Source of the DNA: Pampus argenteus | Lineage: Eukaryota; Chordata; Actinopteri; Scombriformes; Stromateidae | Assembly: GCA_036937835.1 (NCBI GenBank) | Contig: CM072876.1 | Location: 4,025,001 to 4,089,000, forward strand | DNA length: 64,000 nt | Direction: 5' to 3' | In this document: in pieces, positions 51,487 through 64,000 of the stretch | Layout: each line of letters starts with the position of its first letter | Position numbering within the stretch: position 1 is the stretch's first letter | Program-made: the position numbers and the translations under genes | Notes under the pieces: generated by a model | Told to the model about the DNA's origin: nothing | Database searches by the model: none | The model's input: only the letters and a program-made list of their open reading frames with translations

Positions 51487-52353
51487 AAGAAAACAGACAT
51501 TTCTAAACGAACCATACCGATACAGTGCGATACAGCAAATGTGCAACATACCTAGAAGTAACTCTGCAACTTTGTGTGATTGCAACATGATAAACCACTA
51601 GATAGTTTACACGCAACAACATACAAATTCTTAAGAACATGCCTGCTGTAAAAGGAAGCACACAGTATTGTAATGACTGAGACACTCAGTTGAGCTGTAT
51701 CATAGGTTTTAGTTCACCTTAGATTTTTTAGTAGCTGCTTGCAGCTTCTTAGAAACTGTGTGCTTAATGTGTGATGTAAACATATGATGACTATTTAATG
51801 TTCAGGAGGTAAATTAGATTTTCATACTTTTTTTTTTACATTTATATTGTGGCAACAGAGTCTGCAGGTTTCAGAAAAATACAGTATATTTGATATATTT
51901 TCAAATACTTGTATAGAAATAACCAGAAAATAAAGTATAAATGAGTCAAACTTATATTCCCTTATTGCTTAAGAGCTAAACTTCTGCGTTTGGAAAACAT
52001 TAGACAGACTGTGGCTTTGCAACATGAACACACACACTGTCAAAGATGCTGGAGATCCCCCCATCATTTAAGAATTTGGTCCCACGCCTCTTCAAGTAGT
52101 CCCGGGGGTGGGGGTCTTTCACTCTTTAGATGTGAATGCAGAGTGCAAATGCTGTGCAGATACAGTATGAATGAGCCGCGCTTTCACAGAGTAAGAACAG
52201 AAACAGGCAAGGAGAAAGAGAAAGAACAGAGGTGGGGAAAAAGGGGGAGGAAAGTGTGAGGTATCAGGTTGGACGAGCATGGACGTGGGTGGAGGGGAGT
52301 TTGCTGTTTAGGTTGTGAAATATCAAAACAAATCGGGGTGCAAGATGCTTTTC
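51487..52353 (+). repeat. Direct duplication, copy 1
   Basis: About 850 bp matching 53643-54488 nearly base for base, from AAGAAAACAGACATTTCTAA to AGATGCTTTTC, including the shared landmark CCCGGGGGTGGGGGTCTTTC. Differences are scattered substitutions and small indels, plus a deletion near the right end of copy 2. It encodes no recognisable protein and the ends lack TG...CA, so it does not look like an LTR. Confidence 0.92.
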
Positions 52354-53642
52354 TGTGACTTAACCGAGAATTATTTTATGCTTTTTCTTTTTTATCCACA
52401 GACCAAAATGAAAAAAAAGAACCTTTATAATTAATAAAAAATAATATATGTTTTATGCCATTAATGTTATATTAATGTATTCATTTTCTAATGAGATCTA
52501 TTTGTCCTTCAGCAGCTATAGGCACAAGTAAAACTGTGGTTGTGCAGGAGTGGACAAACATGCAATGCTGGATTTTTTCATCATTTTTAGATGATTAATT
52601 TCTTAGTAGTATACATGTTGTGTCATATCTCTTAAATGCAATACTGTGCTTGAATACACATATGAAAATGTGTATTTTCCAGCACTCCCATGTGTGTCAG
52701 CTGAATATTATGGAGTTTTTCAAAACAGGATAAGGTAACAGAAGACAGGGACTTTTTTACCACAAAAGCCACACAGATTGTTCATAAGATGACCACTGCT
52801 GGCATCAATAACCTGATTCAACTTCTGCTGATCCCTGATCTCAAATACATCAATGGGTGTCTGTATGACTCATTATCTAAATGTGTTAGTAACCTATAAA
52901 GAGGAAACTAACATCCTCTATTCGTCTGAATTAGTTACCTGAGAAAAAAGGGACAATCCCGCATGATGCATGCACATCTGCAGGTTTTTGGGGGGTTTTT
53001 TTGTTGTTTTTTTTTGTTTTTGTTTTTTTTCAGGAACGAGGAAATGGGAATTGAAACATTAACAAATGATCTGACAGTGATTTAGTTCCACAAATTAAAA
53101 AAAACTGCCCGTGCTCCAGTTTTATTAAAATTACATTATTTTCCCTTTGACTTGTTATGTGAAGAGGAAAAGTAATCCTGTGGCGTCATGAGAGAAACTG
53201 CTAAAGGTTAATCTGATGGTTTTCACTTCGTTACATACAGTGTTCAAGTTGAACTTCTCAGTGCAGCTTATTAACCAAATGTATATTTATACAGAACCAC
53301 TTTTCCTTGACGATTGATGTATATGGTATATTAGATTATATTAAATTATGTTAACATATCCATCAATGGGTCTGTAAAAAAAATATATACACCAGATGCA
53401 TGAACACCTGTACAACATACCATACATTTGATGACATATATATATATATATAAAGTATGTCGGCAACTCCAATGTGGTTTTTGAGGCATAAATTATTGGT
53501 GGTTTTCTATTGAATTGCATTCATGCTGTGAGGTTTTTTAAGATCTGACGTGGGTTTTCAGAAAGACGTATGCACACGCTGCACTGTCACTGTCACGCAA
53601 GCAGTCACGTATGACAAAATTCGACTACATGTTAATTTTCTA
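52354..53642. other. Spacer between the two duplicate copies
   Basis: 1.3 kb without a credible frame. It has G/T-homopolymer-rich sequence at 52986-53030 and a short (TA)n at 53437-53452. No primer-binding site next to copy 1 or polypurine tract before copy 2 was seen. Confidence 0.5.
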
Positions 53643-54488
53643 AAGAAAACAGACATTTCTAAACGAACCATACCGATAGAGTGCGATACAGACAATTTGC
53701 AACATACCTAGAAGTAACTCTGCAACTTTGTGTGATTGCAACATGATAAACCACTAGATAGTTTACACGCAACAACATACAAATTCTTAAGAACATGCCT
53801 GCTGTAAAAGGAAGCACACAGTATTGTAATGACTGAGACACTCAGTTTAGCTGTATCATAGGTTTTAGTTCACTTTAGATTCTCTAGTAGCTGCTTGCAG
53901 CTTCTTAGAAACTGTGTTAATGTGTGATGTAAACATATGATGACTATTTAATGTTCAGGAGGTAAATTAGATTTTCATGCTTTTTTTTAAACATTTATAT
54001 TGTGGCAACAGAGTCTGCAGGTTTCAGAAAAATACAGTATATTTGATATATTTTCAAATACTTGTATAGAAATAACCAGAAAATAAAGTAATAATGAGTC
54101 AAACTTATATTCCCTTATTGCTAAAGAGCTAAACTTCTGCGTTTGGAAAACATTAGACAGACTGTGGCTTTGCAACATGAACACACACTGTCAAAGATGC
54201 TGGAGATCCCCCCATCATTTAAGAATTTAGTCCCACGCCTCTTCAAGTAGTCCCGGGGGTGGGGGTCTTTCACTCTTTAGATGTGAATGCAGAGTGCAAA
54301 TGCTGTGCAGATACAGTATGAATGAGCCGCGCTTTCACAGAGTAAGAACAGAAACAGGCAAGGAGAAAGAGAAAGAACAGAGGTGGGGAAAAAGGGGGAG
54401 GAAAGTGTGAGGTATCAGGTTGGACGAGCATGGGCGTGGGTGGAGGGGAGTTTGCTGTTTAGGTTGTTGGGGGTTAAAGATGCTTTTC
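53643..54488 (+). repeat. Direct duplication, copy 2
   Basis: Near-identical partner of 51487-52353. The same short minus-strand frame (starting MSQSLQYCVLPF) occurs in both, which reflects the duplication and is not evidence of a gene. Its right end lies about 600 bp before the PSMA6 start codon. Confidence 0.92.
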
Positions 54489-54572
54489 GATGCAATTCAA
54501 ATCTTATGAAAATGAATGTGTCTAATTGAACCCCTCAATTCATTCCATTAATGTAAGATTATGTGTTAATTA

Positions 54573-54635
54573 ACAAATCCTAAAGAACATGTTTCGTAAA
54601 AAGGAAGCAAGCACACAGTATTGTAACGACGGTCA
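54573..54635 (+). repeat. Third, diverged fragment of the duplicated unit
   Basis: CAAATCCTAAAGAACATGTTTCGTAAAAAG... through CACACAGTATTGTAACGAC matches an internal part of both copies (around 51625-51680 and 53780-53835), with several differences. This implies an older duplication event at the same place. Confidence 0.6.
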
Positions 54636-54954
54636 CACTGTTATCGTTAATAATGATGATAATAAAGTGTCAGAATCACAATTTACTGCTCTCTACTGAG
54701 CAAATACTGAGTGTTTATTATCACATAATCCTATAACTTTATTTATTACACCTGTGTATTTCCGGTTACTTACTTACTTACTTAGTTTTTATGGATTTTA
54801 TTTAGGATGTTGAATGATTAATAATTATTGTTATTCTATGTTATCCATCTCTTATTATTTAAATTATTTATTTATTTGTGGTCATTTGTCGTAATTTTAC
54901 TGTGTGCAAAGCACTTTGTAAACACCGTTTTAAGTAGTATTATATTGCCATGGA
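54636..54954. other. AT-rich spacer before PSMA6
   Basis: AT-rich with a short (ACTT)n tract near 54769-54785. Nothing else was seen. Confidence 0.5.
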
Positions 54955-58112
<3,158 letters not shown>

Positions 58113-58240
58113 GCGAACAGAGACGTGTCACCTGTTGGATTAAGTTAGAGCATGATGGGATATGCAGTTCCCAGGTGGAGACTGATGGTGTTATCTTTGT
58201 TTGCTGTACATTTACCCCCAATGTTTCATTCAATAATAAA
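58113..58240 (+). terminator. PSMA6 3' UTR and polyadenylation signal
   Basis: AATAAA at 58235-58240, followed by an A-run, lies about 125 nt after the stop codon and is the first canonical signal. This implies a short 3' UTR, typical of proteasome genes. Confidence 0.6.
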
Positions 58241-59689
58241 AAAAAAAGTTTTTGGAGTAAAATAGCGATTGTATTCGATGCCTTTTTCCTTTTCGTGGTG
58301 AAGATTATGATACATTTAGTCATCTTTTTATATTGCATACATAAATATAGCTTGTTAACTCCTAGCTGTGTAACCTCATGTGATCTGTTTCATCAACTCT
58401 TGTTTTCATCTGTCAAATTTAGAAGCAGAAAGGGGAGAATGTTTACGGCAACATGAGCAGTGCAGAGCTCTCTTACCTCTGAGCTTCCTGTTGTGGCTCT
58501 CTATGCACCTAACATCACATGACTTGCAGTTGAGCTGTGGAGAGGTTATTTTACTACGCTGTGATGTAGACCTGACTTGACCTTGTTTTCTCAACATTTT
58601 GGCTTTTTTTTTTTTATATGCACATTAGCATGTCAGAAATAGATTCACTTTACCGGATATATCATACTACACCAGTAGTTTCTCTTTGCAAGGGAAAACT
58701 TGTTCCCCTTGACAGTTCAGAATAGTTTTGACAAAGCTCGTGTGTGTCTGTCTGTCTGTGTGTGTGTGTGTGTCAGAGGGAAAACATCATCTATCATCAG
58801 TGACCCTGCCCAGTTCAGTATTTAAGGATTTTGTCATCAACATATGATCAGAAATGATGTTAATGTTGCCTCATCTGCTGCTTATTCTCAGTAACTCAGG
58901 AAGAAATCTGTGATACATGTTTAAACCCTTTTACTGCCTTACTGGAAAGAACAGATCACCTGAGCAAAAAAAAGAAATCTGACACTTTATCCTTGGAAGC
59001 AGATGAGTCCTCAGAAAATCCCAGTGCAGATCTATATCTGTATACAACTACCAGCTAAGTACAGTATACAGCACTATTACTGTAAACCTAATCACTCAGG
59101 GACATTTTTACAAGTACCAATTAAGTATTGGCTCCTCTTTTATTTCATACTCATAAACAGTTGCCTTGAAAAAAAAAAAAAAAATTCCTCCTTCCTGTTG
59201 TACACTCATATGATCACTCATTACATCAGCTGACAGGGAAATCTTGTACTTCCCAGACTTTGGCAAAGTTTCCTGCTGTCTATGACACAGCAGTGAGTAT
59301 CTTTATCTGGAACAGTTTGTTAAAAGTACATTTCCTCGTTTATTTTCTACTCTGTGCCAAACTGCCGCATTATTCAGTTGTCATTTCAGGGTAGGATGGA
59401 ATTTTCAGTCGATTTAAGTTCCTCTTATGGCGTCTGGGGACTTTCAACACGGTGACTCAGAGACCCGGTGACCTCGCCCCAAACAAGGAAATCCCAGACT
59501 GTTCCAAAGAGGCCTTGTGTGAACATTTCACGTCTTGTGTATCTTTTACAAGTCTGTGATGACTCTTTCTTCGTCACTTTTGTGTAAGTGAGAAAGTATG
59601 TTTTCACTGATTGAGGACATGAAACAGTGTTCAGATGGAAGGAAATGAAACTCACACCAGCCAAAGCTATTTATATTCATAAACATCTT
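58241..59689. other. Convergent intergenic spacer, PSMA6 to NFKBIA
   Basis: About 1.4 kb separates the tail-to-tail 3' ends of PSMA6 and NFKBIA. It holds a (TG)n tract at about 58741-58773 and an A-run near 59169. No coding exon or recognisable RNA gene was seen. Confidence 0.5.
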
Positions 59690-60074
59690 TTTATTCTCAA
59701 TCTTTTTTTTTTCTTTCTTTTTTTTTTTTCTTAATAGTGTTTAAATTCACACAATGTATTTACAGGTACAAAAAAATAATCTCTGTATTTACAATATATT
59801 ATACACGACTTGTCTGGTATATATACACATCAATATATATTTATACAGTTTTATAGAGCGACTATATGGAGGTCACGGTCACTGCTGTAATATGGATCTT
59901 GGCACGTAGGTTCTGTGATCCAGGCCGGACTTGACCAAACCGGACGCCGTCTTCATTCTTGTTTTGAAGGGGCCAGCACCTTCGGACTGATGTGTCCCTT
60001 ATCGGGGGCCGTAGATGGGCAACCCTGTAGCAGCTTCACTGTCTTCACACCACCAGAAGAGGCATGTTTTATCT
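59690..60074 (-). terminator. NFKBIA 3' UTR and polyadenylation signal
   Basis: The minus-strand AATAAA (plus-strand tttatt at 59690-59695) is a plausible poly(A) signal about 385 nt after the NFKBIA stop. The interval is AU-rich and includes a poly-pyrimidine run (plus strand) at 59701-59731. The 3' end is inferred. Confidence 0.45.
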
Positions 60075-61981
60075 TTATTTTCCGAACTTTATGTCATCGT
60101 ACATCTGTGAGAGAAAAAAAAGAAAAAAAATGTTAAGAACCTTGAAGACATAATTATACGAAATCTTAGATGTATTGAGGACACTCAGAATCAGAAACTG
60201 ACCTCGTCCTCAGATATTTCCAGATCCTCCATGTCGCTCTCGTCTGATTCGCTGTCGGGCAGCTCCCTCAGCTCCTGTGCCGTCCTCTCGTACAGCTGGC
60301 AGCGGATCTCGTCGTTCTGGCGTCCGTAGGTTAGGTGGTACGGCGTGAAGCCGCCGTAGTTCAAGCTGTTAACGTCTGCGCCGAGATCGAGCAGGAGACG
60401 GACCAGAGCTGCGTTCTGAAGATCCACAGCTAGATGGAGCACCGTCCGTCCACTGCACTGTTCCTATAGGAAACAACATAAAAATAAAGAAAAAGGTTAG
60501 GTTCCTGCATGAGACTCAGCTTTCTATATCCTGGCTGTCTGTTTAGAAGTTGTGTAATGACACCTACCTGTGCGTTAATGTCTGCGCCGAGCTGAATGAG
60601 GTTTTCCACCAATGAGATGTAGCCGTTAATGGACGCCAAGTGGAGACAGTTATGTCCTATGAGGAGAGAAAAGCTCGGTTTAACAACAAACCTCAACAAA
60701 GTACAAAAGTGACACAAGAGAACCACATACATATATATATGTGTGTGTGTGTGTGCTTACCACTGTAGTTGAGGAAAGACATGATGGATGTGAGGTGGCG
60801 CTGGCAGTTCTGGGTAATGACGCTGAAGCAGACGAGGGAGCCCTTTTTGCAGGCGATGTGGAGAGCCGTGTTCCCGCCGTCATCAGCCAGCCGCGGGTCA
60901 CAACCGGCCTTCAGGAGTCTCTCTACCAAGTGTGGCTTCTCCATGATCACTGCTAGGTGGAGCGCAGTCTGGGGAGAGCACATTTAGAAGATATATTTAG
61001 TCATTATGTTGTGTGTAACAGCGATTTGTGTGTGTTTTCAGGAAGGTGAGAGTTCATTTGGTTTGATTTTTTTGGTTTATTACCTGTCTCTGGTGGTTCT
61101 GTACGTTGAGGAAAGGGTGAGTGTGAGACAGTTTGATCATCTGGAGGGCATGTTCGGTTGCTTCATGAATGATGGCCAAGTGGAGAAGTCTGTGGGTTTG
61201 GAGAGAAGGAGGGGAGGGAAAAAAGAGAGAGAGGGATTAGTTAAAATACTGCTTTTAAAAAAAGAAAGAAAAAAAAATTACGCATGGAGGAAGTGGTTCC
61301 AACCAGAAAAGAAAGGACAAAAGCCTGAGCAGTGGAGCGTTTCGCAAGAGTGGAGTTTTGTCGGGTTATTTCCACCAGTTGTGGCTTGACACATCTGATG
61401 CTTTATCAGTTACTGGCAGCGGGCCAGGGACTTTCCTGAACGCGCAGGGCGGATTTACGCACCGCCCAGACTGCGCGCTCAGCCAAAGTACACACACACA
61501 CACACACACACATTTTTAAAGACCTCTTGTTTTCGTGCAACTCTCGATATTTTCATACGTACTTTTGCACCTTTTCATCTGACTACCAATGCATTTAAGT
61601 TTAAGTTTAGTTGTGCAAAAAAAAAAAAACACATTAACTCCTTAACTCAAGCGGAAGGCTCACATTTGCAAAGGCGCATTTTTTATTTTTATTTACTTTT
61701 ATTATTTTATTTGCAACGATATTAATCCACAGAAATCCCACTTACGTGTCACCGTCGTCTGTCACCACAGATCTCCAGGGCTCGTACTCGTGCGTGTTCT
61801 CCTCGCGTATGTTCACACTCAAATCCTCAAACTCGTTCACGAGCTCGTCCTCTTTCAGGGAGTCCAGGCCGCTGTCAAAACGGTCCTCTTGGCACGGATG
61901 CATTTTCCCATGTTTGGGCTCCATGTTGTCGAAGTTGTAATCCATTTGATTGTGGTGGTTAGATACTCTGTGGATGTCCAT
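60075..61981 (-). CDS. nfkbia: NF-kappa-B inhibitor alpha (I-kappa-B-alpha), 6 coding exons
   Basis: Role: holds NF-kappa-B dimers in the cytoplasm; after IKK phosphorylation it is ubiquitinated and degraded by the proteasome. Seen (minus strand, 5' to 3'): exons 61981-61746, 61189-61084, 60968-60761, 60656-60568, 60463-60203 and 60104-60075 total 930 nt (309 aa; human 317). DSGLDS at residues 36-41 is the phosphodegron (Ser37/Ser41, human Ser32/Ser36), with candidate ubiquitin-acceptor lysines Lys23 and Lys26 upstream. Exons 2-5 encode ankyrin repeats with LHLA/LHIA cores: LLHLAII, TALHLAVIMEKPHL, TALHIACKKGS, CLHLASINGYISLVENLIQL, TVLHLAVDLQNAALVRLLLD. The acidic PEST-like tail is LPDSESDESDMEDLEISEDE. 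The 30-nt last exon adds MYDDIKFGK, resembling the YDD-containing C-terminus of other I-kappa-B-alpha proteins. If the last intron is retained the protein would end DEVSF. Teleosts may have two copies; I cannot tell which this is. Confidence 0.96.
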
Positions 61982-62060
61982 GTTGACAAAAAAGAAAAAA
62001 AGAGATAGCTCCTTCTTTATCCAAAGGTCAGAGCAGAGTGGTGCAGCTGACGGGGGCGCG
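61982..62060 (-). promoter_or_regulatory. NFKBIA core promoter / 5' UTR
   Basis: Read on the minus strand, a TATA-like GGATAAAG lies near 62013-62022, about 35-40 bp upstream of the ATG, followed by a pyrimidine-rich stretch into the start codon. A very short 5' UTR is inferred. The transcription start is not established. Confidence 0.35.
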
Positions 62061-62099
62061 CTGGGTTTTGTGTGACTGTCTGCTGGGCGGAGCTACAGT

Positions 62100-62109
62100 G
62101 GGGATTTCC
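62100..62109 (+). promoter_or_regulatory. Kappa-B site in NFKBIA promoter
   Basis: GGGGATTTCC is a perfect match to the kappa-B consensus GGGRNNYYCC, about 120 bp upstream of the NFKBIA start codon. NFKBIA is a classic NF-kappa-B target in vertebrates, forming a negative feedback loop, so the site is very likely functional. A GC box (GGGCGGAGC) lies at 62085-62093, between the site and the gene. Confidence 0.75.
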
Positions 62110-63098
62110 AATATAGGTACTTATCTAAGAGAAAGAAAAAAAACAGGGAAATCACACAGAGCTGTGCTTTTTTGTGAGAAACCCCCCCTCTCTCCAAAGA
62201 CACTCAGAATGAAAACTTGTAATTTCCTATTAGACACCTATCTCACCTGTGATGTAGGTTAGGGGACATAACATTATGTATTTCAATGAATGAGATGTGC
62301 ATGAATGGGCTCTTGAAGAATTCCCTTTCTGCTTTGGGGGGAAATTATCTGTTTCAAGTGGCTAACCAAAGTAGCATTGCATGTTTTCCATTTCATTATT
62401 TATTTTATTTTTTTTGCCTAATTGGCCAAATTTTGAATCAGTTTTCATGTTTCTGATATTCATGATTCACACTAACGATTAACTAAAGCTGACACCTACA
62501 CTATAACAACCACACTCTCTTAAAATATAACTGACTTCTGTGGTTGTGATAATCATTCAATCAGTGTATCTTTATATTTAAGTTTATATTTATGTTTTTG
62601 TTCCATAGACATCAGGTACAGTCTCATACACACGCGAATACCGCAACATATAAGGAATACATTATATTCAGATCAACTATTGTGGGAGGTTTTTTTTTAG
62701 ATGTTTAGATGTTTCTTTCCAGGATAAAATCATATTCACATATATTATATATGTATGTATTTTGTTTTGTCATTTATTCTACCTTAAATGTACAATATCA
62801 AATGTTTTTACAGTCTCAAAAGAGTTGACAAGCGCCTCTGTATTTTAATTTTTATATTTAGCTCTGCAGAAATGTGTCACATTAACGCTAAATTTTGTCA
62901 ACTATATGTGTGAAAATAGTGCATGAAATGTAAAAATGACAACAACAAAAAAAGCCCTACATGTAGCACATTCAGGGATCAGACGGAGGAAAGTGTCAGG
63001 ATTTCCACACTTGTGCACACTTAGTGCAAAGTGAATTTATGCAGCACAGTGAGCTGAGTGCAGAGGCGGGGAAGGGAAATATTCTTAAGTTTCCTCAT

Positions 63099-63108
63099 GG
63101 AGACTCCC
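63099..63108 (-). promoter_or_regulatory. Distal kappa-B-like site upstream of NFKBIA
   Basis: The minus strand reads GGGAGTCTCC, which fits GGGRNNYYCC. It lies about 1.1 kb upstream of the NFKBIA start. One 10-mer of this degeneracy can occur by chance, so the support is its location. Confidence 0.3.
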
Positions 63109-63867
63109 CCATGAAAGCAACATTGCATGTTCCACAATAGGGATGTTTTGGACTTACCCATCTTTCATTGCACATGCACACACACACACACACACACACA
63201 CATGTGTAACAAATCCACAAATTGGCAAATTGATATTGGAAGACATTGTGTTCAGAAAATGTACAACTTTAATAGGAATTTTTAATGTTTTCCTACTAAT
63301 ACTGTTAAAACTTCCCATGTGAACTTTTTTGTTGTCTTGTTTATTTGTCCCATATCTTCTTTAAGGCCTTGAAGAAGAAATGTCTTCCTCTTACGCAACG
63401 TGGACTCAAAGTGCATGACAGCTGTGGCAGTCTGTGGTGCCCTGACATTTAAAATAAAATTCCCAAGATCATTTTCTGTTTGCATTGGGAAAGGTGAAAG
63501 GCTCAGCTAAAACATAGCAACGGTATCCAGAAGCAGTAAAGCATTCACACCTACGATTGCACTATACACAGCAATTACACATAAACACACCCTGCAAAAG
63601 TGTGATGTCAGGCTACGGTATCTCTGTCTGAGTGACGGCGAGTGTTCGTCACCGGTACAGGCACTCTCTGTCTCCTCTGTGTGCCTTGAATTCCACACAT
63701 TTTTTTTTTTATGTAACACAAATATCATAACGAGAAATCTGGGAACAAACTGTTCGTTCATTTGTTTTTTTCTCTGCTGTTGTTTGTGTGCTTGTGTATG
63801 GAAATGCTTGGATATTTACCCCACATGGGAAATACTGGAACTTCCACTTTACATCTTTGAGAATTTT

Positions 63868-63898
63868 CTTTTTCTTTTTTTTTTTTTTTTTTTTTTTT
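63868..63898 (+). repeat. Poly-T tract
   Basis: T-run with one C near its start. On the minus strand it is a poly(A) that could be a retroposon tail, but no element body was recognised next to it. Confidence 0.8.
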
Positions 63899-64000
63899 AA
63901 GACTGTGCAAGAGCTCTTGCCTCTACTTGCTTTGTGTTTACTGCTGGTTGCCATGGACACCAACCACTGCAAAAGCACTGACGCCAGTTCAGTTTCAAGC

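Larger units (their letters stand above)
62110..64000. other. Upstream flank of NFKBIA
   Basis: Holds partial kappa-B-like motifs (GGGAAATCAC near 62146), (CA)n at about 63177-63202 and a T-run of about 31 at 63868-63898. No exon was recognised to the window end. Confidence 0.5.

Noticed and set aside
51503..51685. Same short peptide frame present twice (also 53659-53841)
   Set aside because: Conserved only because the DNA was recently duplicated. It is 60 codons with no domain and no splice or promoter context.
51487..54488. LTR retrotransposon with 850-bp LTRs
   Set aside because: The repeats do not begin TG or end CA. No primer-binding site, polypurine tract, gag or pol was seen, and the interior is 1.3 kb and noncoding.

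Overview
This is vertebrate nuclear DNA, almost certainly from a ray-finned (teleost) fish. It is AT-rich, crowded with (CA)n/(TG)n and tetranucleotide microsatellites, and carries small DNA-transposon relics of kinds common in teleosts. Its genes have canonical GT-AG introns. There are no operons, phage genes or CRISPR arrays.

Three genes can be read exon by exon, all at the right-hand end. FAM177A1 (+, 38185-39947, 5 exons, 224 aa) encodes a small acidic, probably Golgi-associated protein. PSMA6 (+, 55090-58112, 7 coding exons, 246 aa) encodes a 20S proteasome alpha-ring subunit. NFKBIA (-, 61981-60075, 6 exons, 309 aa) encodes the ankyrin-repeat inhibitor I-kappa-B-alpha, with its DSGLDS phosphodegron. 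Order and orientation match human 14q13 (FAM177A1 - PPP2R3C - PRORP - PSMA6 - NFKBIA), but I find no exons of the two middle genes in the 15 kb between FAM177A1 and PSMA6. PSMA6 and NFKBIA converge tail to tail. Their products meet in one pathway: phosphorylated I-kappa-B-alpha is ubiquitinated and destroyed by the proteasome, which releases NF-kappa-B. NF-kappa-B in turn induces NFKBIA, and a perfect kappa-B site lies about 120 bp upstream of the NFKBIA start codon.

The left 38 kb is mostly noncoding. A short minus-strand first-exon candidate (4798-4848) may mark a gene running out of the window to the left. The rest holds microsatellites and transposon relics. An internally deleted piggyBac element (11225-13248, flanked by TTAA) sits inside an older repeat. 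A gutted hAT element lies at 19529 to about 20110. Copies of MITE-like families and a possible 2.9 kb inverted-end element (31625-34558) make up the rest.

Between FAM177A1 and PSMA6 lie two opposed LINE-like 3' tails, a repeat copy at about 48.5-49.1 kb, and a recent direct duplication of about 850 bp (51487-52353 and 53643-54488) with a third diverged fragment. I see no strong case for a wholly new biological system. The most informative signals are the nested piggyBac insertion with its internal tandem duplication, the young duplication beside PSMA6, the reduced synteny block, and the kappa-B sites at NFKBIA.
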